From JAOXRU01 sp965247735 (GTDB taxonomy: Bacteria; Bacteroidota; Bacteroidia; Flavobacteriales; Flavobacteriaceae), in NCBI GenBank assembly GCA_965247735.1, contig CBDFHN010000002.1:806001-870000 (forward strand): DNA of 64,000 nt. The letters run 5' to 3'. The position numbers were made by a program, and so were the translations under genes. This document shows positions 17,122 through 26,146 of this stretch, piece after piece (the first letter of the stretch is position 1; each line of letters begins with the position of its first letter). Under the pieces are notes generated by a model. The model was not told where the DNA came from. It saw only the letters and a list, made by a program, of their open reading frames with translations, and ran no database searches.

Positions 17122-17681
17122 TATATTGAATTATTCAACAATAACTATATACCTTATCGATTGGTAAATACTAAAATAACTTACAAAAATAGTTATTTTT
17201 TCCTGACTTAAGTTAAGATAATAATTATTCAATTCAAAAAATAATGGCTCTAAACAATTAATGAAAAGCATTAATGCCACAAATAATGCCATTTCTCAAA
17301 AAACGAATATCTTTAACTATTGGCATTCTATTTTTATGAAAATCGGAAAGGTTTGTGACATATTCTTTTCAAAGGTCTATTATGAGTCTAGAAATTTAAA
17401 ACATTTGAAAGAGAATACTTATTTAATAAATGAGATAATAATGCTATTAAAAAGCCTTATACTATTTTAAAGATGCTATAAATACAGCTTTTGTCCTGCT
17501 ACAGACGAGTCCTTTCGTGTGGTATGGTAAAAAAGTATAATGATGAAATTAGAGCGCTGATTTTGCAAGACAAAATTTGCAATAGCGCACAAATATCAAT
17601 TAATTAGTGACACTTATTAGTTATTTCTAAACTAGACTCTAAAATTTTTTAGATTGCCTCCATAATTATAAATATAGAATT
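17122..17681. other. intergenic region without a confident gene
   Basis: 560 bp. A TATTTTTG (TAnnTTTG-type) box on the minus strand at 17184-17191, 63 bp before the regulator start, is a candidate promoter but lacks a clear -33 element. A 69-codon frame at 17261-17470 on plus has no recognisable domain or signal and is probably chance. A structured stretch at 17554-17588 has nested arms GCGCT/AGCGC and ATTTTG/CAAAAT. A 27-codon frame from 17524 (MVKKYNDEIRALILQDK) overlaps it and may be a relic. Confidence 0.4.
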
Positions 17682-18308
17682 ATGAATAAATTATGTATGT
17701 GTTTAGTACTAATGATCACATTAAGTTCTTGTGGCAAATTAACCATTATAGATGAAGAATTTACCGATAATAGCGGCCATTGGCCTTTAGTTTCTAAAGA
17801 AAAAAGTCCTAAGTTTTATTCTGAAATTAAGGACGGAAAGTACTTTTTTAAGACTAATATTGATAATGGTCATAATTATACTTTTAGGCATTTTTTTGAT
17901 TTCGATAATGGCTTATCACATACTATTAGTACTTCTATAAAAGTTGATTTTGCCAAAAATGAAAACCCTTGTGGACTTATTTGGGGAGCTAATAAAGAAA
18001 ATATATTGAATGGCTATTATTTCTTTGGGTATAAGGCAGATGGAACGGTTTTAATTTCTAGAGAAAATACTGCGATGCCTAATTTGACAAAAACTTATTT
18101 CGAAGAAAAAAGTGAATTTTTAAAAGTTAATGAGTTTAACTTATTAGAAATTAAAAGAATAGAAACAGATGGCATGTTCGAATTTTATATTAATGGAAAT
18201 AAAATACACGAAGATAAACCAATCTATGTATTTGATTCTGGTTATGGTTTCTTAACTTTTTCAAGTATGGAAATTGAAAATTTAAAAATTGATTATTCTT
18301 TGAATTAG
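17682..18308 (+). CDS. lipoprotein, laminin-G/3-keto-disaccharide-hydrolase-like fold
   Basis: 208 aa with an SPII signal (MNKLCMCLVLMITLSSC, lipidated C17). The mature part is beta-rich, with a DEEFTDNSGHW opening and a closing GFLTFSSMEIENLKIDY, a pattern seen in DUF1080 / concanavalin-like jelly-roll proteins of Bacteroidota that bind or process sugars. No catalytic residue can be named. It stands alone, ending at a palindromic repeat, 240 bp from the convergent sulfatase gene. Confidence 0.65.
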   Translation: MNKLCMCLVLMITLSSCGKLTIIDEEFTDNSGHWPLVSKEKSPKFYSEIKDGKYFFKTNIDNGHNYTFRHFFDFDNGLSHTISTSIKVDFAKNENPCGLIWGANKENILNGYYFFGYKADGTVLISRENTAMPNLTKTYFEEKSEFLKVNEFNLLEIKRIETDGMFEFYINGNKIHEDKPIYVFDSGYGFLTFSSMEIENLKIDYSLN

Positions 18309-18358
18309 TAAAAGTAGCAATAGAATTATTTTGGAATTCTATTATTGAAAAAGAAACA

Positions 18359-18394
18359 GGCGTCATTCCGTAAGAGCGACTTAGGAATGACGCC
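18359..18394. repeat. REP-like palindrome / bidirectional terminator
   Basis: Exact 11-bp arms GGCGTCATTCC (18359-18369) and GGAATGACGCC (18384-18394) with a 14-nt loop GTAAGAGCGACTTA. Sequences of the type CGTCATTCC..GGAATGACG are dispersed intergenic repeats in many Bacteroidota. It lies between two convergent genes and may end both transcripts. Confidence 0.6.
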
Positions 18395-18548
18395 AAATCT
18401 CATATAAATGGTAATTGTTGTTAAAAATTCAAATCCTTTTTAAGATAATTAATAAGTGATTATCAGTATGTCATTTCTCCAATTGTAGAAATCATGACCA
18501 TAACCTAGAAACTAATGAATTCCTTCATAAATTTACGCTAAACTTTTT

Positions 18549-20072
18549 TTAGTTACCTTCAGCTTTAATAACTTCCATTTCGGCAAGCAATTCTTTTACT
18601 TTTTCTGGCATTTTTGCTGCCAAATTATTGCGCTGTCCCATATCATTTTTTACATTATACAACTGTACAATCGTATCTCTTCCTGTCTCAATATTCACAA
18701 ATTTATTAGTCATCTTCCCTCCTTTATGAGGTGGAATTAATATCCAATCTCCCTTACGATAAGAAATACCATTTCGCCTTCCCATAATCATACTTTTCCT
18801 CCCTTTTTTTGATTTTCCAATAAAAGCATCCATGATATTTTCACTATCCATAGTTTTGTTTTCTTGACCTGTTAATGCGGCAAAAGAAGCTATAAAATCT
18901 ATTTGTGATACCAATGCATCTGAAACTCCTGGTTTTATTTCAGCAGGCCACCTTATCATAAACGGAACATGAGTACCAGCATCAAAAAGACTATACTTGC
19001 CTCCTCTTAAAGAACCAGCAGCCTTATGGTTACCAATTTTCACCACAGCATCATCATTATATCCATCATCTAAAACAGGCCCATTATCGCTAGAAAATAC
19101 AATGATAGTATTCTCATCGATATTTAATTTTTTTAAATGATTTAAAATTTCTCCTACTGCCCAATCAATTTCTAAAATTACATCTCCTCGTGGTCCCATT
19201 CCTGATTTCCCAACAAATTTTGAATTTGGAATTCTTGGCACATGTGGTTGATGTAAAGAGTAAAATAAGAAAAAAGGATTTTTATGCTGGCTACTTATAT
19301 ATTTTTTTGCCTCTACTAAAAAATCTTCCGCCATGTCTTCATCTGTAAATAAAGCAGATTTACCGCCTTTCATAAATCCAATACGAGAAATTCCATTGTT
19401 AATACTCATATCGTGTCCATGACTAGGATGCAATTTCAATAATTCTGGATTGTCTTTTCCTGTAGGTTCTCCTTCAAAATTTTCTCTATAACTAACAACT
19501 ATAGGGTCATTAAGGTCCAAACCTACAATTTTATGATTCTTAACATATACAGACGGGACTCTATCATTTGTAGAAGCCATAATATAAGAATAGTCGAAAC
19601 CAATTTCTAATGGCCCAGGTTTAATCTCTTTATTCCAATCTAAAGCAACTTCTTTATTCCCTAATCCTAAATGCCACTTACCTACTACTCCTGTATGGTA
19701 TCCTGCCCATTTTAACATTGATGGCAAACTTTGTTTTTTAGTATCAAAAATTAGCGGTGCATTTCCTGGCAAAACTCGAGCTGTTTCATTTCTAAAAGGA
19801 TAATTCCCAGATAATAATGCATACCTGCTAGGAGTACAAGTTGGTGAACTGGCATATCCATTTGTAAAAAGTATTCCTTCTTTTGCAATACGATCTATCT
19901 GTGGTGTTTTTAATGTAGTGCTTCCATAACTACTAACATCTCCAAAACCAAGATCATCTGCATAAATAATAATAATATTAGGCCGTTTATTATTGTCATT
20001 TTTCTCCTTTTTTGAATTACAAGAATTCAGCATTAAAAAAATTACAACTGTACTAAAAAAGTATTTCATCAT
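18549..20072 (-). CDS. S1-family sulfatase lipoprotein (CTPSR)
   Basis: 507 aa. SPII signal with lipid-anchored C18 (LMLNSC). N-terminal metal motif YADDLGFGD at about 37-45, formylglycine site C79-T-P-S-R83, GKWHLG at 131-136, and SSDNGP for the second metal/sulfate pocket. All catalytic motifs of type I sulfatases are present; C79 must be oxidised to formylglycine, which the enzyme encoded at 23475 can do. It hydrolyses sulfate esters outside the inner membrane; the substrate cannot be read from sequence. It is the last of three minus-strand sulfatase genes, 116 bp after the middle one, a wider gap than elsewhere in the cluster. Confidence 0.93.
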   Translation of the reverse strand: MMKYFFSTVVIFLMLNSCNSKKEKNDNNKRPNIIIIYADDLGFGDVSSYGSTTLKTPQIDRIAKEGILFTNGYASSPTCTPSRYALLSGNYPFRNETARVLPGNAPLIFDTKKQSLPSMLKWAGYHTGVVGKWHLGLGNKEVALDWNKEIKPGPLEIGFDYSYIMASTNDRVPSVYVKNHKIVGLDLNDPIVVSYRENFEGEPTGKDNPELLKLHPSHGHDMSINNGISRIGFMKGGKSALFTDEDMAEDFLVEAKKYISSQHKNPFFLFYSLHQPHVPRIPNSKFVGKSGMGPRGDVILEIDWAVGEILNHLKKLNIDENTIIVFSSDNGPVLDDGYNDDAVVKIGNHKAAGSLRGGKYSLFDAGTHVPFMIRWPAEIKPGVSDALVSQIDFIASFAALTGQENKTMDSENIMDAFIGKSKKGRKSMIMGRRNGISYRKGDWILIPPHKGGKMTNKFVNIETGRDTIVQLYNVKNDMGQRNNLAAKMPEKVKELLAEMEVIKAEGN

Positions 20073-20188
20073 GAAGTTTATTTAGTTATAACAAGTAAAT
20101 ATTTGTATCAAATTTTGTTTTAGATGTTTCTTCTATTTAGCTTAATCATGCCTTTTACAGAAACAGTTTTTGTATCTAGCTCATAAGA

Positions 20189-21610
20189 TTACTTATGTTC
20201 AATATACTTTGGATTTAAAGTGGTTGGAACGGGTGCATCAATCGCTTCTCTCCAATTTTTTAAATCTGTTTTTAATTCCTCTAATTTACTTAAGGCAACA
20301 GTTGCCAAATTTTTACTTTCAGCACAATCTTCTTTTAAATTAAAAAGCTGAAAATCTTTGGTTTCAAAATTTTCAATAAGTTTCCAATCTCCTTTTCTAA
20401 TAGCACTAGAAGGAACTGCTCTCCAGCCATTAACAAGATCTTCAGGAGTTTTTAATCCAGTATATGCCTCTAAATATGCTGGAAAATGCCAATACAATGC
20501 TTTTCTTTCAAATTTTCCCTTTTGATCAAATAATGGAATCAAACTCTTCCCATCAACTTTTAATTCTTTATGACCAGCAATTGCAGACAATGTAGGGAAG
20601 AAATCTACTCCTATTACGGGTTCTTCTTCTCTTGTCTCTGGTTTAATATGATTGGGCCAACGTACTATCATAGGAACTCTTATTCCTCCTTCATACATCA
20701 TACCCTTAGATCCTTTTAATGGATTGTGTGTTGTTACTCTACCAAAACCTCCATTGTCTGAGAAGAAAATAACAATGGTGTTTTTAGCCAGATCAAGTGC
20801 TTTTAAACGTTGCATAACTCTAGCCAAACTCTGATCAACACTTTCTATCATGGCAGCATAGACAGGGTTATCTTGTCCCAAGCTACCTTTTCTTTCACTA
20901 TAATTTTTAATGAGATTTTTCTTTGCTTGAATTGGAGTATGAACCCCGAAATGAGATAAATACAAAAAGAATGGAGCCTCCTTATGTTGTGTAATAAAAT
21001 TCAATGCTTCATCCGTTAACCGGTCTGTTAAATACTCTCCCTTAGGACCGTCAGGTAGGTTTACATTATTATATGGGCTAAAATATGTTTTTGGTGCGCC
21101 TTTATTGTTATTCCCAATACTTACATCAAAACCTTGTGATTTAGGAGAAGTTTCCATACTGTTTCCCAAGTGCCATTTTCCAATATGTGCATTTGTATAT
21201 CCTTGCTTCTTTAACACTTCTGCTATAGTTAGATAACTTCCATCTAGTACTTTTTTATTAGGATATGGAATTAGCTTACGATCTTTTGCAGCTCCACGTT
21301 CTGAATTCCCAACAGTATAAACTCCATGTCTAGGTGTATAAAGCCCTGTTAATAAACTTGCTCTAGAAGGTGCACAATTGGGAGCATTGGCATAGGCATT
21401 TGTAAAAAGCATTCCCTCACTAGCTAACTTATCTATAGCAGGTGTTTTATAATAGGTACTGCCCATAACCCCGATATCTTTCCATCCTAGATCATCTACT
21501 AGAAAAAAGACAATATTAGGTTTTTGCTCTTCGTCTAAAGAGGTCAACGTTTTTTTTATTCCGCTACAAGAAGTAATTAAACAGACAAATATAATTAATG
21601 ATAATTTCAT
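20189..21610 (-). CDS. S1-family sulfatase lipoprotein (CAPSR)
   Basis: 473 aa. SPII signal with C15 (LITSC). Metal motif LVDDLGWKD, formylglycine site C79-A-P-S-R83, GKWHLG in NAHIGKWHLGN, and FFSDNGG. The DLGWKD form and CAPSRASLLTG resemble the S1_16-like branch of marine and gut Bacteroidota, but the subfamily is uncertain. It starts 20 bp after the preceding sulfatase stop on the same strand, so the two are co-transcribed. Expected to act on a sulfated glycan fragment at the cell surface or periplasm. Confidence 0.93.
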   Translation of the reverse strand: MKLSLIIFVCLITSCSGIKKTLTSLDEEQKPNIVFFLVDDLGWKDIGVMGSTYYKTPAIDKLASEGMLFTNAYANAPNCAPSRASLLTGLYTPRHGVYTVGNSERGAAKDRKLIPYPNKKVLDGSYLTIAEVLKKQGYTNAHIGKWHLGNSMETSPKSQGFDVSIGNNNKGAPKTYFSPYNNVNLPDGPKGEYLTDRLTDEALNFITQHKEAPFFLYLSHFGVHTPIQAKKNLIKNYSERKGSLGQDNPVYAAMIESVDQSLARVMQRLKALDLAKNTIVIFFSDNGGFGRVTTHNPLKGSKGMMYEGGIRVPMIVRWPNHIKPETREEEPVIGVDFFPTLSAIAGHKELKVDGKSLIPLFDQKGKFERKALYWHFPAYLEAYTGLKTPEDLVNGWRAVPSSAIRKGDWKLIENFETKDFQLFNLKEDCAESKNLATVALSKLEELKTDLKNWREAIDAPVPTTLNPKYIEHK

Positions 21611-21630
21611 GGCTGAACCTTATTTTTTAA

Positions 21631-23154
21631 TCACTTATCTCCTAAAGCTTCAATTTTAAATTTTTCTATATCAGAAATCGTATGTTCATTGCTCATTATT
21701 TCAGCAATTTTTTCAACTATTTCTGGGTGTGCCTGTGCAACATTTGTTTGTTCTTGAATATCACCTTCCAAATTAAACAATTCAATATTCATATTCCCTT
21801 TAAATATATCTTTACGAATTCCTTTCCATTTTCCTAAACGAACTGCTTGTTGTCCTCCATATGAAGGAAACTCCCAATAGAGATATTCATGTTCTTTTTG
21901 TTCTTTATCCAAAAGTGCTGGTAAAAAACTAATTCCATCATTTTTTGGAACCTCAGCTCCACTTAGCTCTCCAAATGTTGCCATAACATCATAAAAAGAC
22001 GAAATATGAGCTGTTTCTGAATTCTTATGTATTTTTCCTTCCCATACCGCAATCATAGGAACTCTAATACCTCCTTCTTTAAGGTAACCTTTAGTGGCTC
22101 CATATTCTGTTTTAAAAGGATGTGCACTTTTAAAATGTTTTGTATTTGCTCCTCCTGTATATGTAGGCCCATTATCGCTTGTAAAAACAATAAGCGTATT
22201 TTCATATACTCCTAGTTCTTTTAATTTGGCTACCAATTCTCCTACTTGTTCATCCAAATAAGAAATCATCGCAGCATATGCTGCTATAGGCGTTTTATTG
22301 GGGTAATAAGATTTTCCCGTATAAGGAAGTTCTTCTCCAAATTTATTTCGATAGTAGTTTACCCATTTCTTTGGCGCTTGCAGCGGTACATGAGGTATTG
22401 GAGATGCATAATACAAAAAGAAAGGATCATCGGCATTTCTTTCCATAAATTGTAAAGCCTCATCATGTATTAATTTTGGAGCATAATCATTTAAGTTAAA
22501 ATCAGCATAACTAGCATTATCATTGATATCAACACCCTCTTCTAAACTAGCATGTAAGGCTACAAATTTGTTGTTTAGTTTTACTTTTTTATCATTTTTC
22601 CACAAATGCATTGGATAATAGGTATGTGCTTGTCGCTGACAATTATATCCATAAAAAAAGTCGAAACCTTGTTTGGTAGGAATTCCTTCTGTTTGTGGTC
22701 CCCCTAAACCCCACTTACCAACTACTGCTGTTTTATATCCCCTAGTTTTTAATACCTCAGCAATTGTTATAATACTATCTCTTATTGGGCGTTGTCCTTC
22801 TAAGTACGGATTTTTTGATACTTCTTTTAAATTCCAAACCTCTCCTCTAGACTTCCATTCATCATTTCCTCGAATAGGAGTATGACCAGCGTGAAGTCCT
22901 GTTAGCAATACACTACGTGCTGGTGCACATACTGGGGCTCCAGAGTAATGTTGAGTAAATTTAATCCCTCTTTTTGCCAATGCATCTATATGCGGAGTTT
23001 CTATTAATTTTTGTCCATATACACCTAACTCTCCATACCCAAGATCATCAGCCAAAATATACACAATATTTGGAGCATCATTTTTCTTCTCTTTTGCTGT
23101 TTTACAACTGTACAAAAAACAAACTAGCAACAATGATATTCCAAATTGTTTCAT
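21631..23154 (-). CDS. S1-family sulfatase lipoprotein (CAPAR)
   Basis: 507 aa from the ATG at 23154. The upstream in-frame ATG at 23181 is rejected because the SPII signal starts at MKQFGISLLL and gives lipidated C17 (FLYSC). Formylglycine site C76-A-P-A-R80, metal motif LADDLGYGE, and TSDNGP are intact. The usual GKWHLG is GKWGLGG here, a form found in one branch of S1 sulfatases, so it is not necessarily inactivating. First gene of the minus-strand sulfatase operon and divergent from the formylglycine-generating enzyme gene, with a palindrome at 23223-23236 between them. Confidence 0.9.
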   Translation of the reverse strand: MKQFGISLLLVCFLYSCKTAKEKKNDAPNIVYILADDLGYGELGVYGQKLIETPHIDALAKRGIKFTQHYSGAPVCAPARSVLLTGLHAGHTPIRGNDEWKSRGEVWNLKEVSKNPYLEGQRPIRDSIITIAEVLKTRGYKTAVVGKWGLGGPQTEGIPTKQGFDFFYGYNCQRQAHTYYPMHLWKNDKKVKLNNKFVALHASLEEGVDINDNASYADFNLNDYAPKLIHDEALQFMERNADDPFFLYYASPIPHVPLQAPKKWVNYYRNKFGEELPYTGKSYYPNKTPIAAYAAMISYLDEQVGELVAKLKELGVYENTLIVFTSDNGPTYTGGANTKHFKSAHPFKTEYGATKGYLKEGGIRVPMIAVWEGKIHKNSETAHISSFYDVMATFGELSGAEVPKNDGISFLPALLDKEQKEHEYLYWEFPSYGGQQAVRLGKWKGIRKDIFKGNMNIELFNLEGDIQEQTNVAQAHPEIVEKIAEIMSNEHTISDIEKFKIEALGDK

Positions 23155-23222
23155 TTTTTTTATTTCTGCTGATCCTATCATTATTTCTTAATATTAAAAT
23201 TAATGTGTACATCAATCAAGTT

Positions 23223-23236
23223 TGATAAGATTATCA
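23223..23236. promoter_or_regulatory. TGATAA-N2-TTATCA palindrome between divergent sulfatase units
   Basis: TGATAAGATTATCA has perfect 6-bp arms around GA and lies between the two divergent sulfatase transcripts (starts at 23154 minus and 23475 plus). It resembles CRP/FNR-family half-sites. A regulator is not identifiable from the window. Confidence 0.35.
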
Positions 23237-23474
23237 CAACTCTCAAAACATTTCGACCAATAACTAATGATCGCAGTTAAATATCTGAAATAAAAATGAT
23301 TTTTAAACAATATTATGAGATTCAAGGAAAGTTTCTGAGCAAATTTAAAGTCACATATATGATTAAATTTTTAAAAAGAGAAAAGTACATTAATGATTCC
23401 TATTCTGTCATTAGTCTAAAAAAAGATATCTTTAACTATTCTCATTATATCTTTAAAAAAATCAGACAATAACT

Positions 23475-24602
23475 GTGCTATATTTAAAAAAACACTGCTG
23501 GATTATCTATTTAATTATTTTTTTAGCCTCTTGTAAATCAGAAAGCAATACAGCTAAAACAACAGGTACTTATAATTGCGCTCCGGCTAATAAGGTATTG
23601 CTTATTCATAAAAAGGATAGCTCATTTGCTTTTTCCAAGTCTGTGGCTAGTACCAAAAACATGAAATGGATTCCTAGTGGTACTTTTGTTATGGGTGCCA
23701 ATAATAATCAAGCTAGAAATGATGAATATCCTACACATCAAGTTAAAATAGATGGTTTTTGGATGGACGAAACCGAAGTTACCAACGCACAGTTTAAAGA
23801 ATTTATAAGCGCTACTAATTATATAACTTATGCAGAACGGGTTCCTAGTTGGGAAGAGATGAAACAACAACTTCCTCCTGGCACTCCTAAACCTCATGAT
23901 TCTGTTTTTGTAGCCGCATCACTTGTGTTTAAAACTACAAAAGGACAAGTTAATTTAAATAACTACTCGCAATGGTGGGCATGGGTTTCTGGTGCCAATT
24001 GGAAACACCCAAATGGTCCTAATAGTTCTATTGAAGGAAAAGATAATTACCCTGTAGTACATATTTCGTGGTATGATGCTGCTGCCTATGCAAAATGGGC
24101 TGGAAAAAGATTAGCAACGGAAGCAGAATGGGAATATGCATCTCGTGGGGGATTAACAACTAAAATATATCCTTGGGGAAATGAAGCCATTGACAAAGGA
24201 AAAGCTAAAGCCAATAGTTGGGATGGTAATTTCCCTTACCTAAATACAAAAAAAGATAATTATGATGAGGCAGCTCCAGTAAAAAGCTACGCTCCCAATG
24301 GCTATGGTCTTTATGATATGGCTGGAAATGTATGGGAATGGTGTAATGATTGGTATGATTATAATTATTACAAAACTTTAGAAGGTCAAATTTCATACAA
24401 TCCACAAGGTCCAAAGCAATCTTACGACCCAATGGATAAGTACACTCCAAAAAAGGTGCAACGTGGCGGTTCGTTTTTATGCAACGATACGTATTGTTCT
24501 GGTTATAGAACTGCTTCTAGAATGAAATCTAGTCCAGATACAGGCTTACAACATGCTGGTTTTAGATGTGTTGCTGATGCTCCAAGTCCAATTAACAACT
24601 AA
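23475..24602 (+). CDS. formylglycine-generating enzyme (SUMF1-like), lipoprotein
   Basis: 375 aa from a GTG start. The SPII signal gives lipidated C20 (IFLASC). The FGE fold is evident: IPSGTFVMGANNN near 66, ATEAEWEYASRGG at about 214-226, NVWEWCNDW near 285-293, and RGGSFLCNDTYCSGYRTASR near the end, where C336 and C341 form the CxxxxC pair that aligns with the catalytic copper-binding cysteines of human FGE. It oxidises the sulfatase cysteine to formylglycine using oxygen. Being exported, it would act on substrates outside the cytoplasm. Three bp separate it from the next sulfatase gene, so it leads a six-gene operon with five sulfatases. Confidence 0.92.
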   Translation: MLYLKKHCWIIYLIIFLASCKSESNTAKTTGTYNCAPANKVLLIHKKDSSFAFSKSVASTKNMKWIPSGTFVMGANNNQARNDEYPTHQVKIDGFWMDETEVTNAQFKEFISATNYITYAERVPSWEEMKQQLPPGTPKPHDSVFVAASLVFKTTKGQVNLNNYSQWWAWVSGANWKHPNGPNSSIEGKDNYPVVHISWYDAAAYAKWAGKRLATEAEWEYASRGGLTTKIYPWGNEAIDKGKAKANSWDGNFPYLNTKKDNYDEAAPVKSYAPNGYGLYDMAGNVWEWCNDWYDYNYYKTLEGQISYNPQGPKQSYDPMDKYTPKKVQRGGSFLCNDTYCSGYRTASRMKSSPDTGLQHAGFRCVADAPSPINN

Positions 24603-24604
24603 TT

Positions 24605-26128
24605 ATGTCAAAACTAAAATTACTTTTACTATCAGGATTGTTTGCTTTTAGTGCATGCAAACAAACTAATTCTAGTAAAATAGCTTCAGAAAAACAATTT
24701 CCAAATGTCATTTATATTCTTGCTGATGATCTTGGTTATGGTGATATTTCTGCTTTTAATTCCAATTCAAAAATTAAAACCGTACATATTGATTCTTTAG
24801 CAGCTAATGGAATGTCTTTTACAGATGCACATAGTGGATCTGCGCTTTGTACTCCAACACGATATGGAATTCTTACAGGAAGATATGCATGGAGGTCTCG
24901 CCTAAAAAAGGGAGTTCTCTGGAGTTATGACAAACCACTTATTGCAAAAGAAAGACTAACACTAGCTAGTTTACTACAAAAAAAAGGCTACCATACCGCT
25001 GCAATTGGAAAATGGCATCTAGGACTAGATTGGGCAAAAGATAGCCTATCTAATATTGATTTTAGCACTCCAATAAAAAACTCACCAATTGTAAATGGTT
25101 TTGATAGCTTTTATGGTATAAGTGCTTCTTTGGACATCCCTCCATATCTTTATATTAAAGATAGTATTGTTACCGCTTCAGAAATAACTACTATTGAGGC
25201 TACAACAGGTAAAGGTTTCTGGAGAGAAGGACCTATTGGAAACGATTTCCAACATGAAAATGTACTTCCACATCTTACAAAAAAAGCAGTTTCATATATC
25301 AATACTCAAGCACAAACAGATCAGCCATTTTTTCTATATTTTCCGCTACCCGCTCCACATACTCCTATTTTACCTACCAAGAATTTTAAAGGTAAAAGCA
25401 ATACTAACGCTTATGGCGATTTTATGCTTATGATAGACGATGTAGTAAAACAAATATCAGCTTCTGTAAAAGCTAATGGAATTGAAAATAATACCATAAT
25501 AGTTTTTACCAGTGATAATGGAAGTTCTCCTATGGCCGATTTTAAAGAATTGGAAGCATTAGGTCACTATTCCAACTATCAGTTTAGAGGACATAAAGCT
25601 GATATTTATGAAGGAGGACATCGCATTCCGTTTATCATAAAATGGCCAGAGAAAATTACTCCAAATAGTAAAACGAATCAAACAATAGCGCTTACAGACT
25701 TTATGGCAACTATGGCTTCCATTGTCGGCGACACATTACCACAAAACGCGGCAGAAGATAGTTATAACTTACTTCCACTTTTAACTAACAATAATTTAAC
25801 AACACCAATACGAGAGGCCACAGTTCATCATTCTAATAATGGTACTTTTTCTATTAGAAAAGGAAAATGGAAGTTAATTTTTGCTGCCGGATCTGGTGGT
25901 TGGTCCTACCCTACTCCCGAAGAAACAAAAATATTAGACTTGCCTGAATTACAACTTTACAATTTAGAAGTTGATATAAAAGAGCAGCATAATGTGGTTG
26001 AACAACATCCAAACTTGGTAAAAGAATTGACGCAATTGATGAATTCATACATCTCTAAAGGAAGGAGTACTCCTGGGGTACCACAACAAAATGATACCAA
26101 AACATACTTAAATCCAACAAAAAGTTAA
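24605..26128 (+). CDS. S1-family sulfatase lipoprotein (CTPTR)
   Basis: 507 aa. SPII signal with C18 (FSAC). Metal motif LADDLGYGD, formylglycine site C82-T-P-T-R86, GKWHLG, and TSDNGSS are present. The segment TGRYAWRSRLKKGVL after the active site is characteristic of a large arylsulfatase branch (S1_15-like), assigned with low certainty. Starts 2 bp after the FGE stop, so activation and target are made together. A substrate cannot be named. Confidence 0.93.
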   Translation: MSKLKLLLLSGLFAFSACKQTNSSKIASEKQFPNVIYILADDLGYGDISAFNSNSKIKTVHIDSLAANGMSFTDAHSGSALCTPTRYGILTGRYAWRSRLKKGVLWSYDKPLIAKERLTLASLLQKKGYHTAAIGKWHLGLDWAKDSLSNIDFSTPIKNSPIVNGFDSFYGISASLDIPPYLYIKDSIVTASEITTIEATTGKGFWREGPIGNDFQHENVLPHLTKKAVSYINTQAQTDQPFFLYFPLPAPHTPILPTKNFKGKSNTNAYGDFMLMIDDVVKQISASVKANGIENNTIIVFTSDNGSSPMADFKELEALGHYSNYQFRGHKADIYEGGHRIPFIIKWPEKITPNSKTNQTIALTDFMATMASIVGDTLPQNAAEDSYNLLPLLTNNNLTTPIREATVHHSNNGTFSIRKGKWKLIFAAGSGGWSYPTPEETKILDLPELQLYNLEVDIKEQHNVVEQHPNLVKELTQLMNSYISKGRSTPGVPQQNDTKTYLNPTKS

Positions 26129-26146
26129 TTACTATTCCTTTATCAA

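Noticed and set aside
17261..17470. 69-codon plus-strand frame
   Set aside because: No recognisable domain, signal, promoter or ribosome binding site; reported only as a possibility in the intergenic entry.
24205..24450. 81-codon minus-strand frame inside the formylglycine-generating enzyme gene
   Set aside because: Antisense to conserved FGE motifs; no independent support.
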